The notes: a model not told the origin generated them from the sequence alone. A stretch of 64,000 nucleotides of DNA from Ancylobacter dichloromethanicus (GCF_018390645.1 NZ_JAHBGC010000020.1:62001-126000); one strand, 5' to 3'. Positions 1 to 9,119 are shown, counted from the first letter of the stretch. Program-made: numbers and translations.

Positions 1-1376
1 TCGGGTCCGGCGACGATCATGCCGCCGACCGCGTTAGAGCCCATGATGTGGCTGTTGTCGTACACCTCGATGCGCGCCGGCGGCGCCTTGAGGTCGAAGG
101 CGCGGGCGAGTTCCTCCAGCAGCCGGGCCTGGCTGGCGCTTTCCGCCAGCTTGCGGCCGAGCGCCTCGCGGGCGTTCTGCAGGGCGTGCTCGACCAGTTC
201 GCGCTTCTCGCCGCGCCTGGGTGCCGCCACCTCGACGCGGTGGCCGGCGCGGGTGGAGAGCGCCTCCTCCAGCAGTTCGCGCTCGGCGATGTCGTGGCTG
301 ATGAGCACGAGGCGCGGGCAGGGCTTGTCCTCGTAGAACTGGGCGAGGAAGGATTCCAGCACCTCGCCGATCCCCAGCGTCCGGTCGGCGCGCGGATACA
401 GCGCGTGGTTGCCCCAGTTCTGGCCGGTGCGGAAGAAGAACACCTGCACGCAGGTCGCCCCGCCTTCCTGATGGATGGCGAAGACGTCCGCCTCCTCCAC
501 CGAGCGCGGGTTGATGCCCTGCGTGCCCTGCACCGCGGAGAGGGCGGCGAGACGGTCGCGCAGCGCGGCGGCGCGCTCGAATTCCAGCTCCTGCGCGGCG
601 ATTTCCATCTCGCGGGCAAGCTGCTCCTTCACCGCCTTGCTGCGGCCCGAGAGGAAGTCGCGCGCCTCGCGGACATATTCGGCGTAGTCGGTGTGGCTGA
701 CCTCGCCGGTGCAGGGGCCGGCGCAGCGCTTGATCTGGAACAGCAGGCAGGGCCGGGTGCGGGCCTCGTAGAAGCTGTCCGAGCAGGAGCGCACCAGGAA
801 CGCCTTCTGCAGCGCGTTGATGGTGCGGTTTACCGCCCATACCGAGGCGAAGGGGCCGTAATAGTCGCCCGGGCGGTTGCGCGCGCCACGGTGCTTGGTG
901 ATCTGCGGCGAGACGTGGTCACGGGTGATGAGGATATAGGGAAACGACTTGTCGTCGCGCAGCAGCACGTTGAAGCGCGGGCGCAGCTGCTTGATGAGGT
1001 TGGCCTCCAGCAGCAGCGCTTCGGTCTCGGTGCCGGTGGAGACGAACTCCATCTCCATGGTGGCCGCCACCATGCGCATGATGCGGGCGGTGAGCCCCGT
1101 GGGGCGAGTATAGGCGACGATGCGCCGCTTGATACTCTTGGCCTTGCCGACATAGAGCACGGCACCGCCCTCGCCGACCATGCGGTAGACGCCGGGGCCG
1201 TTCGGCGCGTGCTTGATCGCCCGTGCAATGGCGGCGCGGCCCATGGCGACGGAACCCGGCGCGGGCTCCGCCTCCTCGGGCAGGTCGGCAAGGAGGGCCT
1301 CGTCCGGATCGAGTTCGGCGATGTCGGAATCGTCGGCGTCGAGGTCGGGCGCGTCGCGGGTCGGTCGGGCGATCAT
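1..1376 (-). CDS. uvrC: UvrABC system protein C, N-terminal part (gene runs off the window start)
   Basis: Nuclease subunit of nucleotide excision repair, making the 3' and 5' incisions after UvrB loading. The reading frame is open to the window edge, giving about 458 residues; the rest of the RNase H-like domain lies outside. Visible in order: an acidic N-terminal extension of about 50 residues, a GIY-YIG domain beginning [19 protein letters not shown], a conserved cysteine motif ([13 protein letters not shown], expected Fe-S ligands), a UVR helix pair ([13 protein letters not shown], the UvrB contact), and the start of the endonuclease domain ([14 protein letters not shown]). The ATG at 1376 is the most upstream plausible start. 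uvrB lies about 10 kb away. The family assignment is secure. Confidence 0.96.
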   Translation of the reverse strand, partial: MIARPTRDAPDLDADDSDIAELDPDEALLADLPEEAEPAPGSVAMGRAAIARAIKHAPNGPGVYRMVGEGGAVLYVGKAKSIKRRIVAYTRPTGLTARIMRMVAATMEMEFVSTGTETEALLLEANLIKQLRPRFNVLLRDDKSFPYILITRDHVSPQITKHRGARNRPGDYYGPFASVWAVNRTINALQKAFLVRSCSDSFYEARTRPCLLFQIKRCAGPCTGEVSHTDYAEYVREARDFLSGRSKAVKEQLAREMEIAAQELEFERAAALRDRLAALSAVQGTQGINPRSVEEADVFAIHQEGGATCVQVFFFRTGQNWGNHALYPRADRTLGIGEVLESFLAQFYEDKPCPRLVLISHDIAERELLEEALSTRAGHRVEVAAPRRGEKRELVEHALQNAREALGRKLAESASQARLLEELARAFDLKAPPARIEVYDNSHIMGSNAVGGMIVAGP

Positions 1377-1528
1377 GGGTCCCTAGATACGTATTCGCGG
1401 CGACCGCGAACAGGGGGGCGCGCGCGTGTTCCCGCCACGGCACAGGGCGCGAAAATGCATCGGGCGCCGGATGGCCATGCGCCGGCACCCGATGTCAGCG
1501 CCGGGAAAAGGGTCTAAGGGAGCGGACC

Positions 1529-2464
1529 ATGTCCAGCTCCGGCAACGCCGTATCCCATCCGCCTCTGCCCCTGACCGGCTACGCCTTCGGCGCCGGCGGC
1601 GCGATCCTGTTCGCCTCCAAGGGCATCATCATCAAGCTCGCCTATGCCGAGGGAATCGATCCCGAGACACTGCTGGCGCTGCGCATGGCGTTCTCGCTGC
1701 CCTTCTACCTCGTCATCGGCGCGGTGGCGCTGCTGCGGCTGCGGGCGAGGGGCGAGCCGATGCCCGGTGCCCGGCTGGTGGTGCAGTCGGCCCTTGTCGG
1801 GGCGCTGGGCTACTGGCTGGCCAGCTATCTCGATTTCGCCGGGCTGCAATATATCTCCGCCTCGTTCAGCCGGCTGATCCTCTTCACCTATCCGCTCTAT
1901 GTGGCGCTGCTCGGGGCATTGCTGTTCGCCCAGCCGATCCGGCCCAAGGCGATGCTCGCCTTCGCGGTGAGCTATGGCGGGCTCGCGCTCATCTTCCTGC
2001 AGAACGTCGCCGCCATGGGTTCGGACGTGGTGAAGGGCGCGGTGCTGGTGACGCTGGCGGCGGTCAGCTTCGCGCTCTACCAGCTCTGCGCCCGCTCGCT
2101 GCTGCAGCGGGTCGGTTCCGGCCTTTTCACCTGCATCGCCATGATTTCCGCCTCGGTCATGGCGATCGGCCAGTTCGCGGTGATGCGGCCGGTGGAGGCG
2201 CTGATGGTGTCTCCGCACGGGCTGACGCTGGCGGTGCTGGTGGCCATCGGCGCCACCGTGCTGCCGACCTTCCTGATGAACGCGGCGCTCAAGCGTATCT
2301 CGGCGCAGGCCAATTCGATGATCAGCACGGTGAGCCCGGTGGCGACGATGGTGCTGGCCGTGCTCTTTCTCGGCGAGACCGCGAGCGTGCCGGAAATCGC
2401 CGGCGCGGCGCTGGTGATGATCAGCATCGGCTGGTTCACGCTGAGCGACGCACGGCGGCGCTGA
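1529..2464 (+). CDS. EamA/DMT-family inner-membrane transporter
   Basis: Predicted ten-helix drug/metabolite exporter of 311 residues, built from two EamA repeats. The N-terminal repeat carries the usual pattern (GGAILFASKGIIIKLAY, then ETLLALRM), and the C-terminal half ends with an EamA-like segment (FLGETASVPEIAGAALVM). ATG 1529 is preceded by a purine-rich AAGGGAG stretch at suitable distance. It is divergent from uvrC with about 150 nt between them. Substrate cannot be predicted; families of this type move amino acids, metabolites or drugs. Confidence 0.88.
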   Translation: MSSSGNAVSHPPLPLTGYAFGAGGAILFASKGIIIKLAYAEGIDPETLLALRMAFSLPFYLVIGAVALLRLRARGEPMPGARLVVQSALVGALGYWLASYLDFAGLQYISASFSRLILFTYPLYVALLGALLFAQPIRPKAMLAFAVSYGGLALIFLQNVAAMGSDVVKGAVLVTLAAVSFALYQLCARSLLQRVGSGLFTCIAMISASVMAIGQFAVMRPVEALMVSPHGLTLAVLVAIGATVLPTFLMNAALKRISAQANSMISTVSPVATMVLAVLFLGETASVPEIAGAALVMISIGWFTLSDARRR

Positions 2465-2498
2465 CTGCCGGCGGCGCCGGCTTCCGGGGCATGGCGGC

Positions 2499-3299
2499 TC
2501 AGTCGTCCTCGACATCCGCCGTGCGCCAGGCAAGGTGCTGGCCGCCATCGACCGCGATCATCTGGCCGGTGACGCTGGTTGCGCGCGCCAGATAGGCCAC
2601 CGCTTCGGCGATCTCCTGCGGGCCGGGTCCGCGCCCCAGCAGCACCGCGGCGGACTGGCGGGCGAAGGCGTCGCCGTCCTGCCGGCCATTGGCGAGCGTC
2701 GGGCCAGGGCCGACGCCATTGACGCGCACCTGCGGGGCGAGGGCCTGCGCGAGCATCCTGGTCGCCGCCCATAGGGCGTCCTTGGCGACGGCATAGGAGA
2801 AATAGGCGGGTGTCGGCTTCAGCACCCGCTGGTCGATGAGGTTGACGATGGCGCCCGGTGCACCCTCCGGCAGTTGCGCCGCGAAGGCGCGGGCGAGGAA
2901 CACCGGGGCGCGCAGATTGACCGCCATGTGCCGGTCCCACAGCGCTGGGTCCAGGCACCCGACCGTGTCGGGATGGAATTCCGAGGCGTTGTTGACCAGC
3001 AGGGCGAGCGGCCCGAGCCCCGCCACCGCGGCGGGAACGAGGCCCTCCACCGCGCCGGCATCGGCGAGTTCGGCGGCGATGACGCAGACCCGCGCGCCGG
3101 CGGCCTCCAGCGCCGCCCGAGTCGCCTCGGCGGCGGTGCCGGGGCGGCGCACATGCAGCGCGATGTCGTAGCCCTCGGCCGCAAGGCGCAGGCTGATGGC
3201 GCGGCCGATGCGCACCGCGCCGCCAGTGACGAGAGCGACAGGACGGCGCGGCGGACGCGCGCCGGGCGAGGACAGGGGAGGCGAAGCGGGGGCGGTCAT
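2499..3299 (-). CDS. Short-chain dehydrogenase/reductase, possibly pteridine-reductase-like
   Basis: NAD(P)-dependent oxidoreductase with a Rossmann fold, 266 residues from ATG 3299. The glycine-rich nucleotide motif (TGGAVRIGRAIS), the NNAS motif and the YSYAVAK-type active site (YFSYAVAKDALW) are present, followed by VNGVGPGPT and TGQMIAVDGGQ. The TGGAVRIG signature and the overall spacing resemble FolM/pteridine reductases, so reduction of a pterin or dihydrofolate is possible but not shown. The frame stays open upstream to about 3485, but the extra residues do not look like a domain, so the later start was chosen. Confidence 0.82.
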   Translation of the reverse strand: MTAPASPPLSSPGARPPRRPVALVTGGAVRIGRAISLRLAAEGYDIALHVRRPGTAAEATRAALEAAGARVCVIAAELADAGAVEGLVPAAVAGLGPLALLVNNASEFHPDTVGCLDPALWDRHMAVNLRAPVFLARAFAAQLPEGAPGAIVNLIDQRVLKPTPAYFSYAVAKDALWAATRMLAQALAPQVRVNGVGPGPTLANGRQDGDAFARQSAAVLLGRGPGPQEIAEAVAYLARATSVTGQMIAVDGGQHLAWRTADVEDD

Positions 3300-3691
3300 C
3301 TCATCCCAATGAGCGATGCTGCGGGGCGGCCGGCGATCGGACCGGGCGTCGTTCACTGAGGATACGGTAACCGATGGTGGGTGGATGACGGAGTCTGCCC
3401 CTTGTCCGGTATTTTGATGCGGGCGACGTCGCCTCTCCTCAGCCATGCCTGTACCGAGCGGGCGATCTTCTACCTTCTGCGGCAAGGTGCTTTCGCTTCG
3501 GATTCAAGCTTCTAAATTATTGAGTTCGGTATTCGAGTATATATCTCAGTATACCGTTCGTTAACCATAATGTAGTCTTTCAAACAAAGGCGCGGTTTCG
3601 GACATATATTTATCGTGTCGTCAGACTTATCTCGGTGCCGAGGGTGGTTGCACGCCGGTCTGCGGCCGGAATCGAGATTTGGGAGACGATC
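3300..3691. other. Divergent intergenic region between SDR gene and outer-membrane protein gene
   Basis: About 390 nt without a convincing gene. The part from about 3510 to 3630 is strikingly AT-rich against its surroundings (runs such as TAAATTATTG and ATATATTTAT). It probably holds the promoter and untranslated leader of the downstream porin. A GGGAG ribosome-binding site sits just before ATG 3692. I could not assign -35/-10 boxes with confidence. Confidence 0.5.
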
Positions 3692-4303
3692 ATGAAGAAC
3701 AGCATTTTTGCCGGCCTCGGGGTTGTCGCCCTGATGGCGGCGCCGGCGGCGGCGGCGGACCTGTCCTATCCCGCGCCGGCCACGGAAGCCTACGCGCCGA
3801 TGCCGGTGTTCACCTGGACCGGTTTCTATATCGGCGCCAATGCCGGCTATGGCTGGGGCACGGCGGACTATTCGCCGGATGTCGACGGCTTCCTCGGCGG
3901 CCTGCAGGCCGGCTATAACTGGCAGGGTAGCGGCCCGCTGGTGCTCGGCGTCGAGACCGACATCCAGTATGCCGACATTTCCAGCTCGGTGTTCACGCTG
4001 GACTATTTCGGCACGGTGCGGGCGCGCCTCGGCTTCGCCTTCGACCAGTTCCTGGTCTATGGCACGGGCGGCTTCGCCTATGGCGGCGGCAGTTATGAGC
4101 GGCTCGGCCTTTCCAACGACCGCAATCATTTCGGCTGGACCATCGGCGGCGGCGCCGAATACGCCATCGACCGCAACTGGAGCGTCAAGGGCGAGTACAT
4201 GTATGTCGACCTCGGCGAGGAGACCTATGCGACGATCGCCGGTCCCCGCGATGTCGGCACCACCGCCAACATTCTGCGCGCCGGCGTGAATTATCGCTTC
4301 TGA
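3692..4303 (+). CDS. Omp25/Omp31-type outer membrane beta-barrel protein (first of tandem pair)
   Basis: Eight-stranded outer-membrane barrel of 203 residues. A signal peptide ends ...APAAAADLSYP; next comes the family hallmark FTWTGFYIGANAGYGWG, then FFGTVRARLGFAF-like strands (YFGTVRARLGFAF), and a C-terminal strand ending GVNYRF with the terminal Phe needed for Bam insertion. Rhizobiales carry many such paralogues, which bear on envelope integrity. A GGGAG ribosome-binding site precedes ATG 3692. A probable terminator follows at 4340. Its neighbour at 4650 is a close paralogue. Confidence 0.93.
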   Translation: MKNSIFAGLGVVALMAAPAAAADLSYPAPATEAYAPMPVFTWTGFYIGANAGYGWGTADYSPDVDGFLGGLQAGYNWQGSGPLVLGVETDIQYADISSSVFTLDYFGTVRARLGFAFDQFLVYGTGGFAYGGGSYERLGLSNDRNHFGWTIGGGAEYAIDRNWSVKGEYMYVDLGEETYATIAGPRDVGTTANILRAGVNYRF

Positions 4304-4649
4304 CCGGCGCGACTCCTCCCACCGGCGGACAAAACCAGCGGCCGCATCCTTCTTGTCGAGGGTGCGGCCGTCGTGTTTGTGACATCGAAGCCACAGTGCT
4401 CGACGATGTTTGTCGGATGATGGCGAAAATATTGCAGTCTACACGGTTCTGTGAATGCCCCTTCCGGGTATGTAATCGAACAGTCATGGGGCTTTGCCCG
4501 GTTTCGGTCCGGCAATGCTCCCTGAGAGGGGCGGCAATTGCGGCGATCCTGCCCCAATCCAGCCCTCGACATGCCAAGCTGGGCTTCTACCTCACTCTTC
4601 GAAACGCATGCGTTCCCCTGGTTCTCAGGTTCTTTCGGAGAGTATCCCT
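4304..4649. other. Intergenic region between tandem porin genes
   Basis: Holds the terminator of the first porin (4340-4376) and then about 270 nt before the second porin. This second part includes an AT-richer stretch (around 4405-4450) that could carry the promoter, which would let the two porins be transcribed separately. I see no convincing small gene. Confidence 0.45.
4340..4376 (+). terminator. Intrinsic terminator after first porin gene
   Basis: Ten-base stem GGCCGCATCC / GGGTGCGGCC (one G-T pair) around a ten-base loop, followed by the T-rich stretch GTCGTGTTTGT, 36 nt past the stop codon. Confidence 0.65.
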
Positions 4650-5294
4650 ATGAAGAAGATCATCTGCTCGGGCGTTGCCGCGGTCGCCCTTCTCGCCGCC
4701 GCCCCGGCCTTCGCCGCAGACATCGCGCAGCCTTACCCGACCAAGGCTCCGCCGATGGTGGTCGAGCCGGTGTTCACCTGGACGGGCTTCTATCTCGGCG
4801 CCAATGCCGGCTATGCTTGGGGCTCGGGCGAAAGTGGGGCGGAAATCATCGGCCTCGACCCCTCGGGCTTCCTCGGCGGCGGCCAGATCGGCGTGAACTA
4901 CCAGTTCGACAACAATGTAGTGCTGGGCGCCGAAGCCGATTTCCAAGGCTCGGACATCAAGGATTCCTACGCCGGTTATGAGTCCAAGATGGACTATTTC
5001 GGCACCGTGCGCGCCCGCCTCGGCTACGCCTTCGGCAATGTGCTGCCCTACGTCACCGGCGGTCTCGCCTGGGGCCACACCGAGCTCAAGGACAACTATC
5101 TCGGCCTGTCCTCGGACAAGACGGCGGTTGGCTGGACGGTCGGTGGCGGCGTCGAGTACGCCTTCACCAACAACTGGACCGTCAAGGCCGAGTATCTCTA
5201 CATGGATCTCGGCGAAGACTACTACGACAGCATCGGCTACAAGAGCGGCCTTACCGCCAATGTCGTGCGCGCGGGCGTGAACTACAAGTTCTGA
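4650..5294 (+). CDS. Omp25/Omp31-type outer membrane beta-barrel protein (second of tandem pair)
   Basis: Paralogue of the preceding gene, 214 residues. Signal peptide MKKIICSGVAAVALLAAAPAF..., then FTWTGFYLGANAGYAWGSG, DYFGTVRARLGYAFG, VGWTVGGGVEYAFTNNW and a terminal strand GVNYKF. Start ATG 4650 follows a GGAG ribosome-binding site. The shared architecture and strong identity in the barrel strands indicate a tandem duplication, though loops differ (for example the insert SGESGAEIIGLDPSG). A strong terminator lies 29 nt downstream. Confidence 0.93.
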   Translation: MKKIICSGVAAVALLAAAPAFAADIAQPYPTKAPPMVVEPVFTWTGFYLGANAGYAWGSGESGAEIIGLDPSGFLGGGQIGVNYQFDNNVVLGAEADFQGSDIKDSYAGYESKMDYFGTVRARLGYAFGNVLPYVTGGLAWGHTELKDNYLGLSSDKTAVGWTVGGGVEYAFTNNWTVKAEYLYMDLGEDYYDSIGYKSGLTANVVRAGVNYKF

Positions 5295-5322
5295 CGCCGC
5301 GCGGACGTTTGACGGCGACGAA

Positions 5323-5352
5323 GGCCCCGGATCGACGATCCGGGGCCATTTT
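5323..5352 (+). terminator. Strong intrinsic terminator after second porin gene
   Basis: Perfect 11-bp stem GGCCCCGGATC / GATCCGGGGCC with a GAC loop, followed by ATTTT. It also lies downstream of the convergent GST gene (ends 5423), so it may serve both strands. Confidence 0.85.
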
Positions 5353-5422
5353 CGTGGGACGCAACGGCGAGCGACCCAGCGGCCAGCGACCCGCCGGCCG
5401 GCGCCGGCGTGCCGCCGTGTGA

Positions 5423-6031
5423 TCAAACCGGCGGGGTCGTTGCCTCGAAAGCAGGCACCCGTTCGGAAAAGGCATCCAGCCAGCCGACCAGTGCCGGATG
5501 GGCGGCGCGCCAGGTGCCGGCAAAGCGCAGGTCGAGATAGCCCAGCGCGCAGGCGACGGCGATTTCGCCGACATGCGCGGCGGCGGTGACCGGCAGAAGC
5601 GTGGGCGGCGCGGCCTCAAGGGCGGCGAGCCCGCGCGTCACCTTGCCGGCCTGATGGTCCATCCAGCGCGCGCCGTGGGTCCCGGGATCGCGGAAACGGC
5701 TTTCATAGACCTGCAGCAGCGCGGCGTCGGCGATGCCGTCACCCAGCGCCATCAGCGTCAGCGCGGCGATCCGCGCCTCGCCATGCGCCGGAATGAGCAC
5801 CCCGCCGCCCGCCTGCATGTCGAGATAGTCCATGATCACCCGCGAGTCATAGATCGCCGCGCCCTCGTCGCGCAGCAAGACCGGAATCTTGCCGAGAGGA
5901 TTCTGCGCGCGCAGCGGGTCTGCCGGATCGGAGGTGTCGGCGGCCACCACGTCGAGATGGAGGTCGCACAGAATGGCGCCGATCTTGACCTTGCGGCCGA
6001 ACGGGGAAAGGGGGGAGGAGCGAAGCTTCAT
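5423..6031 (-). CDS. Glutathione S-transferase family protein
   Basis: 202 residues with the two-domain GST layout. The thioredoxin-like N-terminal domain shows MKLRSSPLSPFGRKVKI with a catalytic-type Ser/Pro loop, then QNPLGKIPVLL (cis-Pro) and YDSRVIMDYLD (glutathione gamma-glutamyl contact). An all-helical C-terminal domain follows. Substrate is unknown; many alphaproteobacterial homologues act in detoxification or stress. It is monocistronic, between a convergent porin terminator and the upstream csp gene. Confidence 0.88.
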   Translation of the reverse strand: MKLRSSPLSPFGRKVKIGAILCDLHLDVVAADTSDPADPLRAQNPLGKIPVLLRDEGAAIYDSRVIMDYLDMQAGGGVLIPAHGEARIAALTLMALGDGIADAALLQVYESRFRDPGTHGARWMDHQAGKVTRGLAALEAAPPTLLPVTAAAHVGEIAVACALGYLDLRFAGTWRAAHPALVGWLDAFSERVPAFEATTPPV

Positions 6032-6133
6032 TGGGCCCGACGCTTGTTGGGGCCAACCGTCCCCGGTGCCGGAAGCCCGGTGACGCCTGCGCCCGGCCGT
6101 GGCGGGACGCCCCGGCCTCCGGCGGCAGACGTA

Positions 6134-6349
6134 TCAGTCGGCCGGTTGAAGGTCGATGGCCTTCGGCCCCTTGCCCCGCTTGTCCGGCTCGACCTCGAAA
6201 CTGACGCGCTGCCCTTCGGCCAGCGTGCCGAGCCCCGAGCGTGTCACGGCGGACACATGCACGAACACGTCGCGTCCGCCGTCATCCGGCCGGATGAAGC
6301 CGTAGCCCTTTTCGGTGTTGAAGAATTTGACGGTTCCCGTCGTCGCCAT
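6134..6349 (-). CDS. Cold-shock domain protein (CspA family)
   Basis: Single OB-fold nucleic-acid-binding protein of 71 residues. It has both RNA-binding motifs, KGYGFIRP (RNP1) and VFVHVSAV (RNP2), after the canonical start [11 protein letters not shown]. Proteins of this family melt RNA secondary structure and act as RNA chaperones. ATG 6349 was preferred over upstream in-frame codons because it gives the family's usual N-terminus. The C-terminus ends KAIDLQPAD. Confidence 0.93.
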   Translation of the reverse strand: MATTGTVKFFNTEKGYGFIRPDDGGRDVFVHVSAVTRSGLGTLAEGQRVSFEVEPDKRGKGPKAIDLQPAD

Positions 6350-6451
6350 GCGCCTGCTCCTTACCCTCGGACGGCTGCGCCCCATCCGCCGGTTCCTTCC
6401 GCAGGCAGAATGAAGCAAGACCGATGCCGGATGATGACGGGCGGCGGGCGA

Positions 6452-7327
6452 TCAGCGCTCCGGGGTCAGCCAGCCGACCCGCGCGCGGCCCGCCCCGTCG
6501 GTGGCAAGCACGGGCGCGAGCGCGCCCAGCAGTGTGCGCAGTTCCTCGGCGAGGGTGAAGGGCGGGTTGACCACGATGAGGCCGCAGCCGGTCATCGTGT
6601 CGGCCTGCCGCACCGTCCGCAGGTCGAACTGGATGTTCAGCGTTTTCGGGATGCCGGCGCGCTCGATCTCGCGGCGGAAGCCATCGACGGCCCGCACATC
6701 CTTGATTGGGTACCACAGCAGGTAGATGCCGCCGGACCAGCGCCGGAGCGCCTCGGCGAGGCCGTGGGCGAGGCGGTGGAACTCGCCCGGCTCCTCGAAG
6801 GGCGGGTCGACCAGCACCACGCCGCGCCGCTCCTTCGGCGGCAGATAGGCATTGAGCGCCTGCCAGCCATCGGTGGCCAGCACCTTGGCGCGGGGGTCGC
6901 GGCCGACCGCCTCCTCCAGCGCCGCGCGCACTCCGGGCTGGGTCTCGCAGAACAGCATTCGGTCCTGCGGGCGGGCGAGCACCTGGGCGAGCCGCGGCGA
7001 GCCGGGATAGCGGCGCAGTTGCCCGGCCAGAACCGAATCGTCCGGTGCCGCCTCGTTCACCGCCCGCACCGCTTCGAGCCACGGGGCGAGCAGTTCGCGG
7101 ACGGCCGGGGTGAAGCGGGCGCGCAACACCGCCCCGATGCCGCCCTCCCACTCGCCGGTGCGGCGGGCCTCGTCGCCGGCGAGATCGTAGAGACCGGCGC
7201 CGGCATGGGTGTCGATGACGCGATAGGCGGCGTCCTTGCGGCCGAGATAGGCAAGGATGCGCGTCAGCACGACATGCTTGACGACATCGGCGAAATTGCC
7301 GGCATGGAAGGCGTGACGGTAGTTCAT
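6452..7327 (-). CDS. rlmJ: 23S rRNA (adenine2030-N6)-methyltransferase
   Basis: SAM-dependent methyltransferase of 291 residues that modifies A2030 of 23S rRNA. It shows the RlmJ N-terminus MNYRHAFHAGNFADVVKH, a SAM-site motif (DTHAGAGLYDL) and the catalytic N6-adenine motif DPPFE (VLVDPPFEEPGEF). It lies eight nt downstream of the RNase T2 gene on the same strand, so co-transcription is likely. The length agrees with the family. Confidence 0.93.
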   Translation of the reverse strand: MNYRHAFHAGNFADVVKHVVLTRILAYLGRKDAAYRVIDTHAGAGLYDLAGDEARRTGEWEGGIGAVLRARFTPAVRELLAPWLEAVRAVNEAAPDDSVLAGQLRRYPGSPRLAQVLARPQDRMLFCETQPGVRAALEEAVGRDPRAKVLATDGWQALNAYLPPKERRGVVLVDPPFEEPGEFHRLAHGLAEALRRWSGGIYLLWYPIKDVRAVDGFRREIERAGIPKTLNIQFDLRTVRQADTMTGCGLIVVNPPFTLAEELRTLLGALAPVLATDGAGRARVGWLTPER

Positions 7328-7335
7328 TACGTCCT

Positions 7336-8007
7336 CTAAGGCGCCCCGGCGCTCTCGCGCGACGGCGGCATCACCACCCGGCTGGCCCGGCAGGCGCGCC
7401 GGTCGACCTCCTCGCAGGGCGTGAAGCCGAGCGCGCGGTCCATGCAGATGCGCACCTCGGTGAGGCGGCGGCGGTCGCAGGCGACGGCGATCATGTCAGG
7501 CGCAAGGCCGGGATTGGCGGCGCGGAACGCGGCTTCGACCTCGCCGGGCGCGACCATGCGATAGTCGTCGAGGCGGCGGAACGCTTCCGGGATCGTCACG
7601 TGCCGATAGGCGCGGCGCACCGTGGCGAAATAGGCGGTGGCATCATCGCCCGAGCAGGTGCCGTGCTTGCGCCATTCGTGCAGTACCAGCCGGCGGCTCG
7701 GCATGATGTCGAGCATCGAGCGCAGCACCGGCTCGGGAACGAAAGGCGCGGGCACGAGGCAGTCCTGCGGCCAGCCGCGCTCATATTGCGGCCACAGCCC
7801 GTGCACCACGAAGGCGAAGGGGCGGGCGCGCCCGCATTGCGCCGGCTCGGCGCGTGCGCCCATCGCCTCGCAATAGGAGGGCGACCAGGAAAGGGTGAGC
7901 ACGTAGTGATCGAACCGGCCCGGCTCGCCCTTCTGCTGGGCGCTGGTGGGCGTTGGGCACAGCAGCAGCGCGGCGAGGACCAGCCCCGCCGCCCGCGCCA
8001 GCCTCAC
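7336..8007 (-). CDS. Secreted ribonuclease T2 family protein (GTG start)
   Basis: Periplasmic or secreted endoribonuclease of 223 residues. Signal peptide MRLARAAGLVLAALLLCPTPTSA, then both T2 active-site boxes: CAS I FVVHGLWPQ and CAS II LHEWRKHGTC with the catalytic His and Glu, and several cysteines likely to form disulfides. The GTG at 8007 overlaps the TGA of the preceding gene (GTGA, four-base overlap), which gives a family-like signal peptide directly and implies translational coupling. Role is probably scavenging of extracellular RNA. Confidence 0.88.
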   Translation of the reverse strand: MRLARAAGLVLAALLLCPTPTSAQQKGEPGRFDHYVLTLSWSPSYCEAMGARAEPAQCGRARPFAFVVHGLWPQYERGWPQDCLVPAPFVPEPVLRSMLDIMPSRRLVLHEWRKHGTCSGDDATAYFATVRRAYRHVTIPEAFRRLDDYRMVAPGEVEAAFRAANPGLAPDMIAVACDRRRLTEVRICMDRALGFTPCEEVDRRACRASRVVMPPSRESAGAP

Positions 8008-8588
8008 GGACGGGCCATGCGGCAGTTCGGCGCGTAGGTCCAGGAACGGTCGAAGCCCTCGACGCACCATTCGACGCCCCAGGAGAAGCCGAGGAAGCCG
8101 CCATCTTCGATGATCGAATACCACACCGTGTGATGGCGCAGGCCGGAGACAACGGTCTTGGCACCCACCTTGCCGTCATAGGCGCCGCTGCCATAGGCGC
8201 CCTCGGTGCCGAAGCTGGGGGTGCCTTCGACACCGGAGACGATGACCTCGGCGCGGCAATAGCGGCGGGGCATGTATTCCTCGCCCCAGGGCCGGAAGGC
8301 GACCTCGCGGACACGGTCGATGCTGTCGATGGTGAGACTGGAATTCCAGAACCGCGATTCGGTGGTGGCGAAGTCCCGCTGGATCTTCGACAGCGCGGCC
8401 GGGGTGTCGCAGGCCGGCACATTGCCGCTGTAATTGGGGCCCGACAGCCAGAAATTCTTCTCGAAGAAATTGGCGGCCTTGGCGCTGCCAAGGGAGGCGG
8501 CCAGCGTGCCCGCGACGGCAAGGCCGAAAGCGGCCCGCACCGCCGCCCGCTTCACCCGTCCCGACTTACCCTTCAGTTCGGCCCGCAT
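8004..8588 (-). CDS. Conserved secreted protein of unknown function, coupled to RNase T2
   Basis: 194 residues beginning MRAELKGKSGRVKRA, with a hydrophobic segment (FGLAVAGTLAASLGSAKA) that looks like a signal peptide. The mature part has four well-spaced cysteines and aromatic-rich strands (WGEEYMPRRYC, HTVWYSIIEDGGF, WGVEWCVEGFDRSW), suggesting a compact disulfide-bonded fold. I do not recognise a functional family. Its stop codon overlaps the start of the RNase T2 gene by four bases, so the two products are probably made together; a partner or inhibitor role is conceivable but unproven. Confidence 0.72.
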   Translation of the reverse strand: MRAELKGKSGRVKRAAVRAAFGLAVAGTLAASLGSAKAANFFEKNFWLSGPNYSGNVPACDTPAALSKIQRDFATTESRFWNSSLTIDSIDRVREVAFRPWGEEYMPRRYCRAEVIVSGVEGTPSFGTEGAYGSGAYDGKVGAKTVVSGLRHHTVWYSIIEDGGFLGFSWGVEWCVEGFDRSWTYAPNCRMARP

Positions 8589-8685
8589 CGCACATCTCCC
8601 AGATACTGTGCGGCGAAGATGCGTCGCGTCCGCCGCAGGGTCAATGACGGCGAGGCCACACCCCGCCGGATTCGAGCACCGGCGT

Positions 8686-9039
8686 TCAGATGAGGCGGAT
8701 GACATAATGCTTGCGGGTCGTCTCGACGACTTCCCACACGCCCTTGAAGCCTGGGCGAAGCACGAAGGTGTTGCCCGCCTTCACCGTGACCGGCGGTTCG
8801 CCATCCTCGTGCAGGATGGAGACGCCCTCAAGAATGGAGCAGAATTCCCATTCCTCGTAGTCCACGCGCCAGGCGCCGGGCGAGGACTGCCAGATGCCGG
8901 CGAACAGGGCGCCGTCCGGCAGTGTCTCAAGATTCCAGGTGAGGTGGCGGGGCGCGCCGGCGACGATGCGCTCGGCGAGCGGCTCGGTTTCCTCCGGTTC
9001 GCCGAGGCTGGCGGGATCGAAGGAAAGCAGGAACGACAT
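8686..9039 (-). CDS. Cupin-domain protein
   Basis: Small single-domain cupin of 117 residues, resembling the Cupin_3/DUF861 type (related to ureidoglycine aminohydrolase). Conserved pattern: a Trp-Arg-Val-Asp strand, EFCSILEGVSIL, then VKAGNTFVLRPGFKGVWEV and a C-terminal ETTRKHYVIRLI. ATG 9039 is chosen because the frame upstream has no domain. Substrate is unknown; the usual histidine metal ligands are not obvious, so it may be non-enzymatic or ligand-binding. Confidence 0.75.
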   Translation of the reverse strand: MSFLLSFDPASLGEPEETEPLAERIVAGAPRHLTWNLETLPDGALFAGIWQSSPGAWRVDYEEWEFCSILEGVSILHEDGEPPVTVKAGNTFVLRPGFKGVWEVVETTRKHYVIRLI

Positions 9040-9088
9040 GACAGACCTCGCGGTGGGCGCCGGTCTTCCGGCGGTCGGAAACAAGAGC

Positions 9089-9119
9089 GGCGCGGGCATC
9101 CTGATGGATGCGCCGCGCC
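9089..9119 (-). terminator. Probable terminator after NCS2 permease gene
   Basis: On the minus strand, GGCGCGGCGCATCC / GGATGCCCGCGCC pair around ATCA with one mismatch, followed by the moderately T-rich GCTCTTGTTT. Located 43 nt past the permease stop codon. Confidence 0.5.
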
